From: Neglectibacter timonensis
GTDB lineage: Bacteria > Bacillota > Clostridia > Oscillospirales > Acutalibacteraceae
DNA length: 64,000 bases
Assembly: GCF_900048895.1 (NCBI RefSeq)
Contig: NZ_LT160640.1
Span: 1-64,000 of the forward strand
Direction: 5' to 3'
The notes under the pieces are model-generated. The model worked only from the letters and a program-made list of their open reading frames with translations. It was not told the origin of the DNA and did no database searches. Both the position numbers and the translations under genes were made by a program. Shown here one piece after another: positions 12,811 through 22,100 of the stretch (the first letter of the stretch is position 1; each line of letters opens with the position of its first letter).

Positions 12811-12868
12811 ACACTGTGGAAGATCAGAATGAGAACAGACAGAATGGTAATTTGAATCGAGAAGTATT

Positions 12869-12907
12869 TGCGGGAGATCCGATGCATTTTGCATCGGGTC
12901 TCCCGCA
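12869..12907 (+). terminator. Long hairpin after the methyltransferase
   Basis: A 17-bp stem (12869-12885 with 12891-12907, one G-U pair) has a 5-base loop. Only a weak T-run follows (GTTTAG), so termination may be partial. Confidence 0.6.
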
Positions 12908-13005
12908 GTTTAGTAGGGAAATTCTGCTTCTTGGTAAAAAACGGTTGTAAGTACCGGAATCGGAGGTTATACTGAGGCGGTAGCTACGGAAAGGAGGGGC
13001 GGAAC

Positions 13006-13446
13006 ATGAAGTTATTCGTAGAGGAAGGAGCGGAGTACCGGGAGATTGAGGTTATCATACGGTGTCAAAAGACAGATTCACAAGTGATGAAGTTGATCTC
13101 CGCCCTGCGGGTATTTGAGCGAAAGATCACCGGGTACAGAGATGGGCAGACATTTTTGCTGGAAGCGGAAAAGCTTCTCTATATAGAAACAGTGGATAAG
13201 AAGACTTTTCTTTATACTTCTGAAGGAGTCTATGAAACATCCCTGCGTCTGTATGAGCTGGAAGACCGTCTGGCTGCCTGTGATTTTTTTCGTGCGTCAA
13301 AATCCATGGTAATCAATTTTAACGAGATTAAATCTATGAGACCCGATTTTGGAGGAAGGATGCAGCTTGCTATGAGCAACGGCGAGACAGTTTTTGTCTC
13401 CCGTCAGTATGCCTGGTACATTAAAGAGAAATTGGGCCTGAAATGA
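13006..13446 (+). CDS. LytTR-type transcription factor
   Basis: A 146-residue protein whose last 100 residues are a stand-alone LytTR DNA-binding domain (AEKLLYIETVDKKTFLYT, FFRASKSMVINFNEIKSM, VSRQYAWYIKEKL). There is no receiver domain. It lies 19 bases ahead of a DUF3021 membrane gene, a pairing common in Firmicutes in which the membrane partner is thought to control the regulator. An AAGGAGG site precedes the ATG. Confidence 0.88.
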   Translation: MKLFVEEGAEYREIEVIIRCQKTDSQVMKLISALRVFERKITGYRDGQTFLLEAEKLLYIETVDKKTFLYTSEGVYETSLRLYELEDRLAACDFFRASKSMVINFNEIKSMRPDFGGRMQLAMSNGETVFVSRQYAWYIKEKLGLK

Positions 13447-13465
13447 CAAGAAGGAGGTCATTACT

Positions 13466-13924
13466 GTGAAAAAAATATTGGAAGCCGCGGTGGAACTTAA
13501 AACTTGGGCGTGCTTATCTTTTACTGCCGCCGTACTGATCTATACCGTCTGCAGTCTGGCTTTCGGTGAGAGATCGATGGACCTCGTGATGGTGTTTGAG
13601 TTGTTGGGTCTTTCGGTAGGGGCGACGCTGCTGCAGTTCGTCTGTTTCTCCGGCAAGGTGATCAAAAAAATGCGTTATTCGGTCCGCATGCTGGTGTTTT
13701 CAATCCCTATGTTCGGAGTGGCTGGCCTCTGTGCTGTACTATTCCGTTGGTTCCCTATTCAAGACCCCTGGGCCTGGATCAGCTTTGCGGCTTTCTATCT
13801 TTTAGGCTTTATTGGAATTACGTTGGGGTTTGAAATATATTATTGGGCTACAGGTAGAAAATACAACGGCTTGCTGGGCCAGTATAAGGCAGGAAAAGAA
13901 AGGAATGAAGAGGGAAAAGTTTGA
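13466..13924 (+). CDS. DUF3021 family membrane protein
   Basis: A 152-residue protein with four hydrophobic segments and a charged C-terminal tail, the layout of DUF3021. The GTG start has AAGGAGGT eight bases ahead. It is co-transcribed with the LytTR gene and is probably its membrane sensor or anti-regulator; the signal sensed is unknown. Confidence 0.82.
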   Translation: MKKILEAAVELKTWACLSFTAAVLIYTVCSLAFGERSMDLVMVFELLGLSVGATLLQFVCFSGKVIKKMRYSVRMLVFSIPMFGVAGLCAVLFRWFPIQDPWAWISFAAFYLLGFIGITLGFEIYYWATGRKYNGLLGQYKAGKERNEEGKV

Positions 13925-13991
13925 GATTGTCTGTCTTTTCCGTTATACTATATAGAGTGAAAATGAGAAAAGGCAGGGCGGAACAGATACA

Positions 13992-14480
13992 ATGTCATAT
14001 GAAACAGATTGTCTGATGGCAGAATTAGAAGAGAACCTGCGTGAATTGGGAATTCCTCTTTCACGAAATATCGTACCTCAGGTGCGCATCAATACACGGG
14101 CCAAGCGGCGGCTTGGATGCTGTTATTATCAGGACGGCGTTTACGCGGTAGAGGTATCGGCGGCCCTGCTGGAGCAGCCGGAGCGGCTACGTCAGACTCT
14201 GGTTCACGAGCTGCTGCATACTTGTCCTGGATGCAGAAATCATGGAAAACGGTGGAAAAGCCATGCGGCGCAGGTAAATGAAGCGTTTGGATACTCCATA
14301 GAAAGAACAGTCCAGCTGGAGGATGACGAAAGCGGCCCACTTCGAAAGGAAACGGTCAAGTATGTTCTGGAATGCCAGAGCTGCGGCATCCGGATCAGCC
14401 GAACCAGAATGTCAAAAGCAGTGAAATCTCCCTGGCAGTATCGATGTAAATGCGGAGGAAAGCTGAAACGCATCCAGTAA
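13992..14480 (+). CDS. SprT-like zinc metallopeptidase-type protein
   Basis: A 162-residue SprT-like protein. The zinc-binding HExxH motif reads HELLHT, and a GRNHG(K)RWKSH-like segment supplies further ligands. A C-terminal zinc ribbon shows CQSC and CKC pairs (ECQSCGIRI, YRCKCGGKL). Eukaryotic relatives cut DNA-protein crosslinks; bacterial members are little studied. The gene stands alone and ends at a bidirectional terminator. Confidence 0.85.
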   Translation: MSYETDCLMAELEENLRELGIPLSRNIVPQVRINTRAKRRLGCCYYQDGVYAVEVSAALLEQPERLRQTLVHELLHTCPGCRNHGKRWKSHAAQVNEAFGYSIERTVQLEDDESGPLRKETVKYVLECQSCGIRISRTRMSKAVKSPWQYRCKCGGKLKRIQ

Positions 14481-14542
14481 TCCTTTTGTATGTTGAAAAG
14501 GACCGGAGACGTGGCAGGGACTGGAACCGAAGAAAACAATAG

Positions 14543-14581
14543 AAAGCAGCGGTATGGTCGGAATGACGATACCGCTGCTTT
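14543..14581. terminator. Bidirectional terminator between convergent genes
   Basis: AAAGCAGCGGTAT (14543-14555) pairs perfectly with ATACCGCTGCTTT (14569-14581). A-rich and T-rich flanks on the two sides let it serve the genes ending at 14480 and 14611. Confidence 0.85.
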
Positions 14582-14610
14582 TGAAATTAGTAGAAATGGG
14601 ATCTCATAGT

Positions 14611-15840
14611 TTACAGGCGCCTGATTCTATACCTCCGTTTGGCGGGGAGGGCAGTATCGGCGCACTCTTTATCCAGACAGCGGATCCAGAGCCTGAGACG
14701 AAGAGAGAGCGCCTGCTGCCATAGGTAGGCGCTGGGAACCAGCCATAGTAATTTGTTTTCAGCAAAGGTTGGAGTCCCTGTGAAGACGACGCTACAGAAA
14801 GCCAGCAGCAGAAAAAACACAGTGGTTCCCCAAAGCCCCCGATTTTGCTGCATGGAGAGGCGGGGCAGAGAGATGGGATAGAGGAAAACAGCTAGAAGGC
14901 CGAACCCTATAGCTTTTAGAGAGTTGAGAAAGAGCGGCAGCTCCGGCCCAAGCTTTTCCGAGGTGAGCAGCAGAACCAGCTCATCTCCTTTGCTTTTCCA
15001 AAGCCTGCTCCAAAATTCAAAATCTGACCACTTGGTGGGAATAAAGTCTTCGGGAAGCTGGAAAGAGAATTCGCAAAGCCAGAGCAAGAGAAACCAGGAC
15101 AGCCCGCAGAGCAGGAGGCAGGCCAGAAAAGGAAGGGGGAATTCCAGGGCGGTGAAAGTTGTTTTCAAAAGGGAGAACAAAGCAGACAGCAGCAGAACTG
15201 CTGGGGCAAGCAGCGTTCCGGCATGGGCTAGTTCGCTCCAAAAGCGCAGGGAAGACCATTGGCCTGAAAGTCCATGGCGGTTTACAAATTCTGTCAAAAA
15301 TTTGTGTGGAGCAGTTCCGGATGGTATGCTGAGACTGACCCGGGACATATCGGAATCCTCCGGCAAAGCCTGTAAAAGAAGTATTGGAGCGTCTCCTTCC
15401 AGGATGCCGCGTACCGTCAGGATCCTGTTCTGGTAGTTCAGCGTATTTCCAACGGCTTTTGAAGTTCCAAACAGCTCCTGTGCAGTAGTGCGGTCCAGGA
15501 GACAGCCCTCCGTATCTTCGGTGAGAAGCGGTGCGGAAGAGGAATAGAGAAGGAAAGAAGGGCCGCACAGCGTCAAAACAGCAGGATAAGCAGTCCGTCC
15601 CAAGCTAGGGTTTGACACTGGTTTCTCTGACTCCTGCCCCCAAACTGCAAAGGGGACAGGGTCGCTTTCCATCGCCTCTTTCCTCTGCATTTCAAGTGCT
15701 TCCTTTCCGGTGAAAGTACGCTCTTCCTGAATCAGCGTATACAAATTTGGGAGCTCTTGAATTTGCTGGGAGGCGGTGCTGGAGAGAAACAGACAAAGAA
15801 AGAAAAGGCCGGGTAAAAGGAGGCGGCGCAGCGCTTTCAC
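14611..15840 (-). CDS. MacB/FtsX-like membrane protein, divergent
   Basis: A 409-residue membrane protein, the last gene of the minus-strand transport operon. It has an N-terminal signal/transmembrane segment, then an extracytoplasmic region with the MacB periplasmic-domain signature (LLDRTTAQELFG...AVGNTL...ILTVRGILE), then about five hydrophobic segments. MacB/FtsX permeases normally end in a conserved four-helix core that I do not see clearly, so it is a diverged relative. The GTG start overlaps the stop of the adaptor gene by four bases (GTGA), which implies translational coupling and points to a physical partnership with the adaptor. No ATPase is encoded nearby. Confidence 0.6.
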   Translation of the reverse strand: MKALRRLLLPGLFFLCLFLSSTASQQIQELPNLYTLIQEERTFTGKEALEMQRKEAMESDPVPFAVWGQESEKPVSNPSLGRTAYPAVLTLCGPSFLLYSSSAPLLTEDTEGCLLDRTTAQELFGTSKAVGNTLNYQNRILTVRGILEGDAPILLLQALPEDSDMSRVSLSIPSGTAPHKFLTEFVNRHGLSGQWSSLRFWSELAHAGTLLAPAVLLLSALFSLLKTTFTALEFPLPFLACLLLCGLSWFLLLWLCEFSFQLPEDFIPTKWSDFEFWSRLWKSKGDELVLLLTSEKLGPELPLFLNSLKAIGFGLLAVFLYPISLPRLSMQQNRGLWGTTVFFLLLAFCSVVFTGTPTFAENKLLWLVPSAYLWQQALSLRLRLWIRCLDKECADTALPAKRRYRIRRL

Positions 15841-17558
15841 GGCTGATTCAGACGCACCCGGTCGCCTGCCTCCAAGGGCTTGTTGGAATCTGCGATGAAT
15901 TCTTGACCTGCGACGAGGCTTCCTCCGTCAATAGCTGCATAGCTTTCATTTTTTTCCAAAATTTCCACGTTCAGCCGGGCTGCGGTAAGCTCTGGCCCCA
16001 AAAATCCTGCATCTTCCTGGATAATCAGGAGGTAATAGCCCCCGTTTTCTTCCTGCAAAGCGCTGAGCGGAACACAGTAGGGATAGGGTTTGGAGGGCTG
16101 GACTGCTTCCATTTCCGCGGAGCTGCCCAGTTTCAGAGAATTTTCGGGCAGTTTTACTGTAATCTCCAGCAGTTCGGAATCCTTCTGGACCTTTTGAATG
16201 GATTCTACGGTCAGGCCGGTAAGTTCTTTTTGATCGCCGCCAGGTTTCAGCGTTACTGTGCTGCCTACAGAAATATATTTTTCCTGCTCCGCAGGAATTT
16301 GCGCTATAAAAGCAGTTCCCTGAGAGAGGTCGGAGATCAATACGGCAGTGCCGTCCGGTGTGGGATTTCCCACCTCAATATTCAGCTTGTCCACCACGCC
16401 ATCGAAAGCGGAACGGACGACGCCTCCGTTTTCCAGCAATTTTTGAAGCTCTTCTATTTTTTCTGACAACTTTTGCCATTCCATCTCCATCTTTTCTGCA
16501 GAACTGTCGGCGGACGGGGATTTCTGGGCGTCTTCTATGGCTCTGGCGGCGGCCTTCAGAGCAGAATCCCTAGCGGAAACTGCTTGGTCAAAGTTTTGCT
16601 GGGCAATGGAGACGGCATCTAACAGTTCCTGCTCCTGAGAGCTGGATTCCTGCTCTGAAGCCGCCGCCAAATCATGATCGGCAGTCTGTTTTTCAGAACG
16701 AGCGGTTTCTGCTTTTTCAGCAGCGGTATTCAATGCCTGTTCATAGGATGCCCTGACAGAATTTTCAGCCTCGTCCGGATCGACTCCCGCTGTTTCAGCC
16801 TGCTGGCGTGCCTCCTGCACCTGCTGATCGACGGTCGTCTGCAGCGCATCCAGAGCGGAAAGGGCCTCTTCCAAGGCCTTTTCCCGTGCTTCACAGATAA
16901 GCTGAAGAGATTCCAAGTCCGCGTGAGGCGGAGGATTCTCCCGGTACTCTTCCAACCTGTTCTGTGCCTCAGTGAGAATTTTTTGCGCCTGCTCTACTGC
17001 TTTTCCAGTCTCGCTTTTCATGTCGTTATAATCCTGAAGGGCTCGGGCAAGCGCGGTACTGCGGCTGTCGGCTTCCGTCTTCTCCCTGCTTTTCTGATCC
17101 CGGATATCCAGGTTCAGTTTTTCCAATTCCAATTCTGTTTCCTCCAATTTTTGCTGAAGGTCTTCCAGGCTCAGGGAAAACAGCGGGTCATTTTCCGCTA
17201 CCGCTTCGCCAGGCTTGACCGCTAGGGAAGCCACTCGTATTCCGGGAAAGGAGGTTACGGTCTTTGCTCCATTTGCAATTACCTGGCCGGAAGCAGTGAT
17301 TTTATGATCGATTGACCTTTTTTGTGTTTCCTGCAGATCTACCCGGGCGATGGTCAGGCTGTCTGCGACCCGGGAGAGAACTGTGAAGAATATCATCAGG
17401 CTCAGGAAGCCTGCAAGGGCTCGCAGAGCCTTGGCCTGCAGTGTAAACGGCTTCTTACGGCGGCGTCCAATCAGGCTGTGTAAATCTATCTCAATCAGTC
17501 GGGCTGGGCTGCCGGGGTGTGGCCGCGGCAGTTGATTCTTACTGTGGAGTCGTTCCAT
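15837..17558 (-). CDS. HlyD/RND-type membrane-fusion adaptor protein
   Basis: A 573-residue adaptor. It has a basic cytoplasmic N-terminus, one transmembrane helix near residues 45-65, a split lipoyl domain (SGQVIANGAK...VKPGEAVAENDPLFSL and later VRSAFDGVVDKL), a long coiled coil rich in Glu, Gln and Ala between the two halves, and a beta-barrel region near the C-terminus (STVTLKPGGDQKELTG). Such adaptors join export permeases to extracytoplasmic factors. The ATG at 17558 with AAAGGA ahead is preferred over the longer frame to 17606. It follows an importer-type permease gene by 161 bases, an odd neighbour. Confidence 0.85.
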   Translation of the reverse strand: MERLHSKNQLPRPHPGSPARLIEIDLHSLIGRRRKKPFTLQAKALRALAGFLSLMIFFTVLSRVADSLTIARVDLQETQKRSIDHKITASGQVIANGAKTVTSFPGIRVASLAVKPGEAVAENDPLFSLSLEDLQQKLEETELELEKLNLDIRDQKSREKTEADSRSTALARALQDYNDMKSETGKAVEQAQKILTEAQNRLEEYRENPPPHADLESLQLICEAREKALEEALSALDALQTTVDQQVQEARQQAETAGVDPDEAENSVRASYEQALNTAAEKAETARSEKQTADHDLAAASEQESSSQEQELLDAVSIAQQNFDQAVSARDSALKAAARAIEDAQKSPSADSSAEKMEMEWQKLSEKIEELQKLLENGGVVRSAFDGVVDKLNIEVGNPTPDGTAVLISDLSQGTAFIAQIPAEQEKYISVGSTVTLKPGGDQKELTGLTVESIQKVQKDSELLEITVKLPENSLKLGSSAEMEAVQPSKPYPYCVPLSALQEENGGYYLLIIQEDAGFLGPELTAARLNVEILEKNESYAAIDGGSLVAGQEFIADSNKPLEAGDRVRLNQP

Positions 17559-17719
17559 GCAGATTGTTCCTTTCTGTGTTTCTGAATCCCTTTCTGCGGC
17601 ATGCAAAGCTGTGCGCTACCTGCCAGATCTGAGTGTGCGAGATTATACGGAATCGCTAGAGGTGTTATACAGTCCTGCGTCCAATCTGGTACGATGCAGT
17701 GGGTGAAAGTTTCAGCCCC

Positions 17720-18559
17720 TCAGCCTTTTATTGCGGCTGCGGTGATCCCCTGCTCCAGATAATCCTGTCCGCTGAGAAAGACCAGAAGAGCGGGCAGCAG
17801 GGTCACTACCGATCCGGTAAATGCCACCCCTGCCTTTGCCAGGTCAATGTTGGGAAGATAGAGGGAGAGGGGCCAAAGCGTCTTGTCTTTTAAAAAAGCC
17901 AGGGGCTGTTCAATCAGATTCCAGTTTTCTAAAAATCCGAGTACCAGCGCAGATACGATCCCAGCAGAACCCAAAGGCAGACCGATGTTCAGGAAGATTT
18001 GAAAGGCACTCCCAGTATCCAGCTTGGCAGATTCTAAAATAGCCTCTGGAATGGAACGGAAAAAACGATACATTAAAAATACTGGAAAGGTGGAAAAAAC
18101 AGCGGGCAGGATGACAGACCACTGCGTGTTGATGAGATGAATGCTGTCCAGCACCAAAAAGCTGGACAGCATGGTGACCTGGAAGGGCATCAGCATCAGG
18201 ATGAGATAAAGGGTAAAAAGAGTTTTCCGAAAACGGAACTGAAACCGTGCGAATCCCCAAGCGGCCGGCGCACCTACCAAAAGCTGTCCGACAAGGATCA
18301 GGGCTGTAATGCGCACGGAGTTCCAAAACATGGCAAAAAACTCGGGAGAATCCAGCAGCAGCTCTACATAAGAGCGCAGACTGGGGGATTGGGGGACCAG
18401 CCGCCAAGCGACATAGCCTTTGCCCTGAGAGAGTATAGGGGACAAATACTGTGACAGCTCACCGGGATCCATCAGTGAACCTGTAAGAAGAAACAGCACA
18501 GGGCTGCAGACCAGAAAAGCAAGTGGAAGGAGCACAAACAGTGCCAGTTTCCAGCGCAA
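17720..18559 (-). CDS. Carbohydrate-type ABC transporter permease, MalG class
   Basis: A 279-residue inner-membrane permease with six hydrophobic segments and the EAA loop ESAKLDTG...IFLNIGLPL near residue 195, the site where the ATPase docks. MalG-class subunits pair with a MalF-class subunit, here encoded just upstream. The TTG start is supported by AGGAGGTG about six bases ahead. No cognate ATPase lies in the window, so a shared ATPase of the MsmK type is likely. Confidence 0.9.
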   Translation of the reverse strand: MRWKLALFVLLPLAFLVCSPVLFLLTGSLMDPGELSQYLSPILSQGKGYVAWRLVPQSPSLRSYVELLLDSPEFFAMFWNSVRITALILVGQLLVGAPAAWGFARFQFRFRKTLFTLYLILMLMPFQVTMLSSFLVLDSIHLINTQWSVILPAVFSTFPVFLMYRFFRSIPEAILESAKLDTGSAFQIFLNIGLPLGSAGIVSALVLGFLENWNLIEQPLAFLKDKTLWPLSLYLPNIDLAKAGVAFTGSVVTLLPALLVFLSGQDYLEQGITAAAIKG

Positions 18560-18617
18560 GGAAGCACCTCCTCTTTGAAGATTGGAGATATGGGGAGTCC
18601 TGAAATAGGACAGATAT

Positions 18618-19469
18618 TCACTCTTCCCAGTTCCAGATTCGCTGCAGAAGCAGGATCAATCCCAGGATAACGGCAGCTACCAGAACCGCTCCTGCAGAGA
18701 GTTTATCGAAGGAGAGATCCCGAAACCAATTGTTAAACAGATGCTGGAGCAGGTACATACTCTCGTTTGGATAATCCCCTGCCACCAGATAGGCTTCGCG
18801 AAATACCTTGAAGGAATTGAGGAAGGAAAGGACGGAAATAGTGTAGAGGGACGGGAGCAGGGATGGAAAAGTAATCTTGCAGAAAATTTTCCATTCTCCG
18901 GCTCCGTCTACCTGGGCGGCCTCGTAAATCTGAGTGGGGATTCCCGAGAGCCCTGCCATCCACAGTACAATGTCATACCCTAGGTTTTTCCATAGGTAAC
19001 TGCCGCAGAGCACCCAGAATGCGGCGGGGCTGTTCATCCAGTCTTCGGGGACTGCACCTAACCGGCAGAGCAAACTGTTCCAAAGCCCGCTGTTTTCAAA
19101 CAGGACCCGCCAGACCAGCGCAACAGAGGCTACCGGGATGGCCATCGGAAAAAGAAAGGCAGTTTTCAAAATACCGCCCAGCCGGCCTAAACGCTGCAGA
19201 AACACAGCGAGTAGCAGAGAGATGGCGAGCAGAGAAGGGATACATACCCCCACAAATCGCAGGGTATTCCAACAGGCCAGCCGGAAAGCAGAATTGTGAA
19301 GGATAGACCAATAATTTTGAAAACCTGCCCACTCCTCGGAAACAGAACTGGATAGCGAACGCCGAAGAACATCGAGAAACGGCAGAAGAACAAAGAGGCA
19401 TACCCCGGTCAAGCTGGGGAGGAGAAAGCACAGCCCAATATTTTCTCCTTTGATTCTGTTTTTTTTCAT
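18618..19469 (-). CDS. Carbohydrate-type ABC transporter permease, MalF class
   Basis: A 283-residue permease with six hydrophobic segments and a canonical EAA loop, EAAQVDGAGEWKIFCKITFP. It begins one base after the stop of the binding-protein gene and lies 58 bases ahead of the MalG-class gene. Together with both it forms the importer-like half of this operon. The transported compound cannot be read from sequence. Confidence 0.9.
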   Translation of the reverse strand: MKKNRIKGENIGLCFLLPSLTGVCLFVLLPFLDVLRRSLSSSVSEEWAGFQNYWSILHNSAFRLACWNTLRFVGVCIPSLLAISLLLAVFLQRLGRLGGILKTAFLFPMAIPVASVALVWRVLFENSGLWNSLLCRLGAVPEDWMNSPAAFWVLCGSYLWKNLGYDIVLWMAGLSGIPTQIYEAAQVDGAGEWKIFCKITFPSLLPSLYTISVLSFLNSFKVFREAYLVAGDYPNESMYLLQHLFNNWFRDLSFDKLSAGAVLVAAVILGLILLLQRIWNWEE

Positions 19470-19470
19470 A

Positions 19471-21900
19471 TCATTCAGAAAGATAAAGGGCTACCTTTTT
19501 CAGAATCTCTTGAACGGCATCGTTCAACTCCAGCTTTCCTTCCAGATAGGCTTGACCGGACTGCAGCACTGCATCGAGGATTATAGTATCCTGGGTCGCC
19601 GGAATTTCCAACCCTTCTACGGTTTCCCGCAGCGCGTCATATTCCTCCTCGGTAGGTTTGCGGAAGGTTAAATTTATGCTGTATGAACTGTCGGAGCTGA
19701 TTACAGCAATGCCGCCCAAGGAACTGTCTTTGACTTGACAGAGCTGCTCAAAGGTTTTCTTGTTGACCGGCATACCCAGTCCCTGATCGATAGCCTGTAC
19801 TTCAGAGGACAGGAGAAACTTCACAAAAGTTTTTGCCTCCTCCTGCTGAGAACTTTTGGCGTTGATACCAACTACGCCGGCGGGCAGAAAAACGTTGCCT
19901 GCCTGACCAGGCTGAGGAGCATATCCATAGTTTTGCATCTTATCGTTAACCGATACCAGGCTGGGAAGACCGCCGATGGAGGAGAAATTCTCCAAGGAGA
20001 TCAGGCTGTTCCCTGACGTCAGCTCGGTACCCATGGCCATACCGTTTTTGCCGAAAGAGACACTGGCATATCCGAGCCCATCTTGAGGATCTCCGCCGTC
20101 TTCATCGGGAAGATTCGTGTCGAAAATACGTTTGGCCTGCTGAAGAAATTCGGAGAGGGCATCCTGTTTAAGTGTTCCGTCTGTCTGAAACCATGCGGGG
20201 GAATTGGCGGGATAGAGGGCTTTCAGGAGAGAAGCGGCGTCAGTAAGGCCTGTAACGCTTTTCTGGTCAGGATGTTCCTTCCTCAGCTTATCTACAGCAT
20301 CTGCCAGGGAAGCGAGATCATGGACAGAGGAAAGCGACTCTTTATCCGCATCTAGAATGGGGAGGACAAAACGGGTGGGAACGGCATAATAGCCTTCATC
20401 GGTTTTGTAAGCGGACAAAATATTTTCAAAGAGGCCATCGGAATCCTCGACTTCCTTTACCAAGTCTCCGATCTCTGTGAGCAGGCCTTTTTGTAGGTAA
20501 TTCTGCACAGGCATTCCATCCAAAAAGATGACGTCCGGGCCTTTTCCTGCCATGATGTTGGTATTTAGGGTGCGAAGGGCATCTGAAACGGTCATGGCGT
20601 CGCTTCCGCTTAGGGCCAGTTCCAGATTGATATAGATATCTGGATTTGCCTTCTGATACATGGCGATAGCTTGGCGCAGCTCTGTGGAGTCTGAGAACGC
20701 ATAGGCTTTCAGTTCTTTTTCTGGAACTGCAGACATGTTAGGGTCATAGAGATAGTTCAGCAGTTTGTGGCTTTCGTCAGTTTCATTCCACCCCAAGAGG
20801 GTAAAAGAATCGTCAGAAAGCTTGAGAATCTTCTGTACGTGGAAAGTGGGGTCGGAAAGCGTGTTGAGGGCGCCGTTGATTACCTGCTCTATACTGCTGC
20901 CGCCCAGAATATGACGGTAGACCCCGTTTTGCGAGCAGAGGTAAATGGAATCGTCCTGCCTGTCGGAAAAAAGGAGAATGTCTCCGGTGAGAAAAACGTT
21001 TCCTGATGATGAGACATTTGTCTGTACAGTGGCTTCGGGGTTTCCTGTACTTTGTCTGGAACTGTTCAGAAAATCTTCCAAAACGCTGTCCCGTTCTTTT
21101 AAGGTCCAGTCAGTGAGATGGAATAGGTCTACTCCATCGTAGGAACGGACCAGGAGAGTGTCCGTGGTGAGGACAAAATCAATGTATTGATTATATGTGC
21201 CCGTGGCTTCCAGGGTGTGCAGGAAAGATCCGGTTTCCGGATCGATATGGTAGAGTACGCCGTTCTGATCCAGCCCAAGCAATGATCCGTCATGGAGAAA
21301 GGAAAACTTCTGGATGCTGTTTTCCGGGACGGCCGAGCTGCCTGATGCGACGCTGGTTTCAGCCGCAGAGGAGGCACTGTCTTCAGAGGAATCTTCAGGA
21401 GCGCCGGATTTATCATCCGAGCCACTCAGGAGTACGCCGTCTGTAAACGTCTCGTTTTCGGGCAGATTTAAGACTAGCTCCCTCTTTTTCCGCGACTTAT
21501 CCATCAGCCAATACCGGGACTTTCCGGAGTCGTCAGAGGTGGTAAATACAGCGCTGCCGTCGGTCCCCCAAGCGGCTGGCGATGAAAATGTTTCAGGAGC
21601 TTCTGCCTCGAAAGCAACTTTTTCCCAGGTCTTACCATTGTCGGAAGAGTCGAAGATACCTTCCGAACTGGTAAGACGGAGTTTGTCGCCCGTTTGATCC
21701 AAGGAGAGGGGGATGTTCCCGTCACCTCCTGGAAGGCTGAATTCTTCTTCTACATAACGTCCCTTGGCTGATGAATTGGAAGGAATATCCGAGAGGCTGC
21801 TATCGCCGCCGGTGCTGCAGGCGACCGCAGACAGCAAGAGGGCAGAAGAGAGGAACAGGCTGATTAATTTTGTTCCATATCGTTTTAACTTTGGTCTCAT
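19471..21900 (-). CDS. Solute-binding lipoprotein with N-terminal propeller-like region
   Basis: An 809-residue secreted lipoprotein, about twice the usual length. A signal peptide ends at the lipobox cysteine C28. Residues about 45-385 are rich in beta-repeat sequence and include one exact Asp-box, SSDNGKTW (85-92), plus recurrent D-x-G-x-L strands (DGSLLGLDQNGVLYHIDPETGS), as in sialidase/BNR propellers. From about 395 a type 1 extracellular solute-binding domain follows (GKGPDVIFLDGMPVQNYLQKGLLTEI, YYAVPTRF). It is the first gene of the operon and divergent from the response regulator. The extra domain may bind glycan, wall or a partner protein; that is inference. Confidence 0.85.
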   Translation of the reverse strand: MRPKLKRYGTKLISLFLSSALLLSAVACSTGGDSSLSDIPSNSSAKGRYVEEEFSLPGGDGNIPLSLDQTGDKLRLTSSEGIFDSSDNGKTWEKVAFEAEAPETFSSPAAWGTDGSAVFTTSDDSGKSRYWLMDKSRKKRELVLNLPENETFTDGVLLSGSDDKSGAPEDSSEDSASSAAETSVASGSSAVPENSIQKFSFLHDGSLLGLDQNGVLYHIDPETGSFLHTLEATGTYNQYIDFVLTTDTLLVRSYDGVDLFHLTDWTLKERDSVLEDFLNSSRQSTGNPEATVQTNVSSSGNVFLTGDILLFSDRQDDSIYLCSQNGVYRHILGGSSIEQVINGALNTLSDPTFHVQKILKLSDDSFTLLGWNETDESHKLLNYLYDPNMSAVPEKELKAYAFSDSTELRQAIAMYQKANPDIYINLELALSGSDAMTVSDALRTLNTNIMAGKGPDVIFLDGMPVQNYLQKGLLTEIGDLVKEVEDSDGLFENILSAYKTDEGYYAVPTRFVLPILDADKESLSSVHDLASLADAVDKLRKEHPDQKSVTGLTDAASLLKALYPANSPAWFQTDGTLKQDALSEFLQQAKRIFDTNLPDEDGGDPQDGLGYASVSFGKNGMAMGTELTSGNSLISLENFSSIGGLPSLVSVNDKMQNYGYAPQPGQAGNVFLPAGVVGINAKSSQQEEAKTFVKFLLSSEVQAIDQGLGMPVNKKTFEQLCQVKDSSLGGIAVISSDSSYSINLTFRKPTEEEYDALRETVEGLEIPATQDTIILDAVLQSGQAYLEGKLELNDAVQEILKKVALYLSE

Positions 21901-21938
21901 ACTCTAAGCGTCCTTTCTGTTTTGGAATTCTGCACGAT

Positions 21939-21972
21939 AGGATACCACCCAAATCTCTAAACAGCCTCTAAA
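21939..21972 (-). promoter_or_regulatory. Candidate response-regulator site and promoter of the transport operon
   Basis: Read on the minus strand, TTTAGAG occurs twice as a direct repeat with an 11-base period (CTCTAAA at 21955-21961 and 21966-21972 on the plus strand), the spacing typical of OmpR/PhoB-class sites. A -10-like TATCCT (21939-21944) lies just downstream, so the repeats overlap the -35 region as for an activator. Another TTTAGAG lies on the plus strand at 22089-22095, just before the response-regulator gene. Confidence 0.45.
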
Positions 21973-22100
21973 TTTTAAAGGTTTTTTCGAGATTTCCATG
22001 ATATACTTAGTTTCAGATCAAAAAAGCGGTGGAATACTGAGAGTACGGCTGGAAGTATGGAAATCGTCTGACGCTGAAGGAAAGCTGGTTTAGAGAAAAG

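Noticed and set aside
14924-15436. A 170-residue plus-strand frame opposite the MacB-like gene
   Set aside because: It is antisense to a better-supported gene, is Ser/Arg-rich as expected of a shadow frame, and has no ribosome site.
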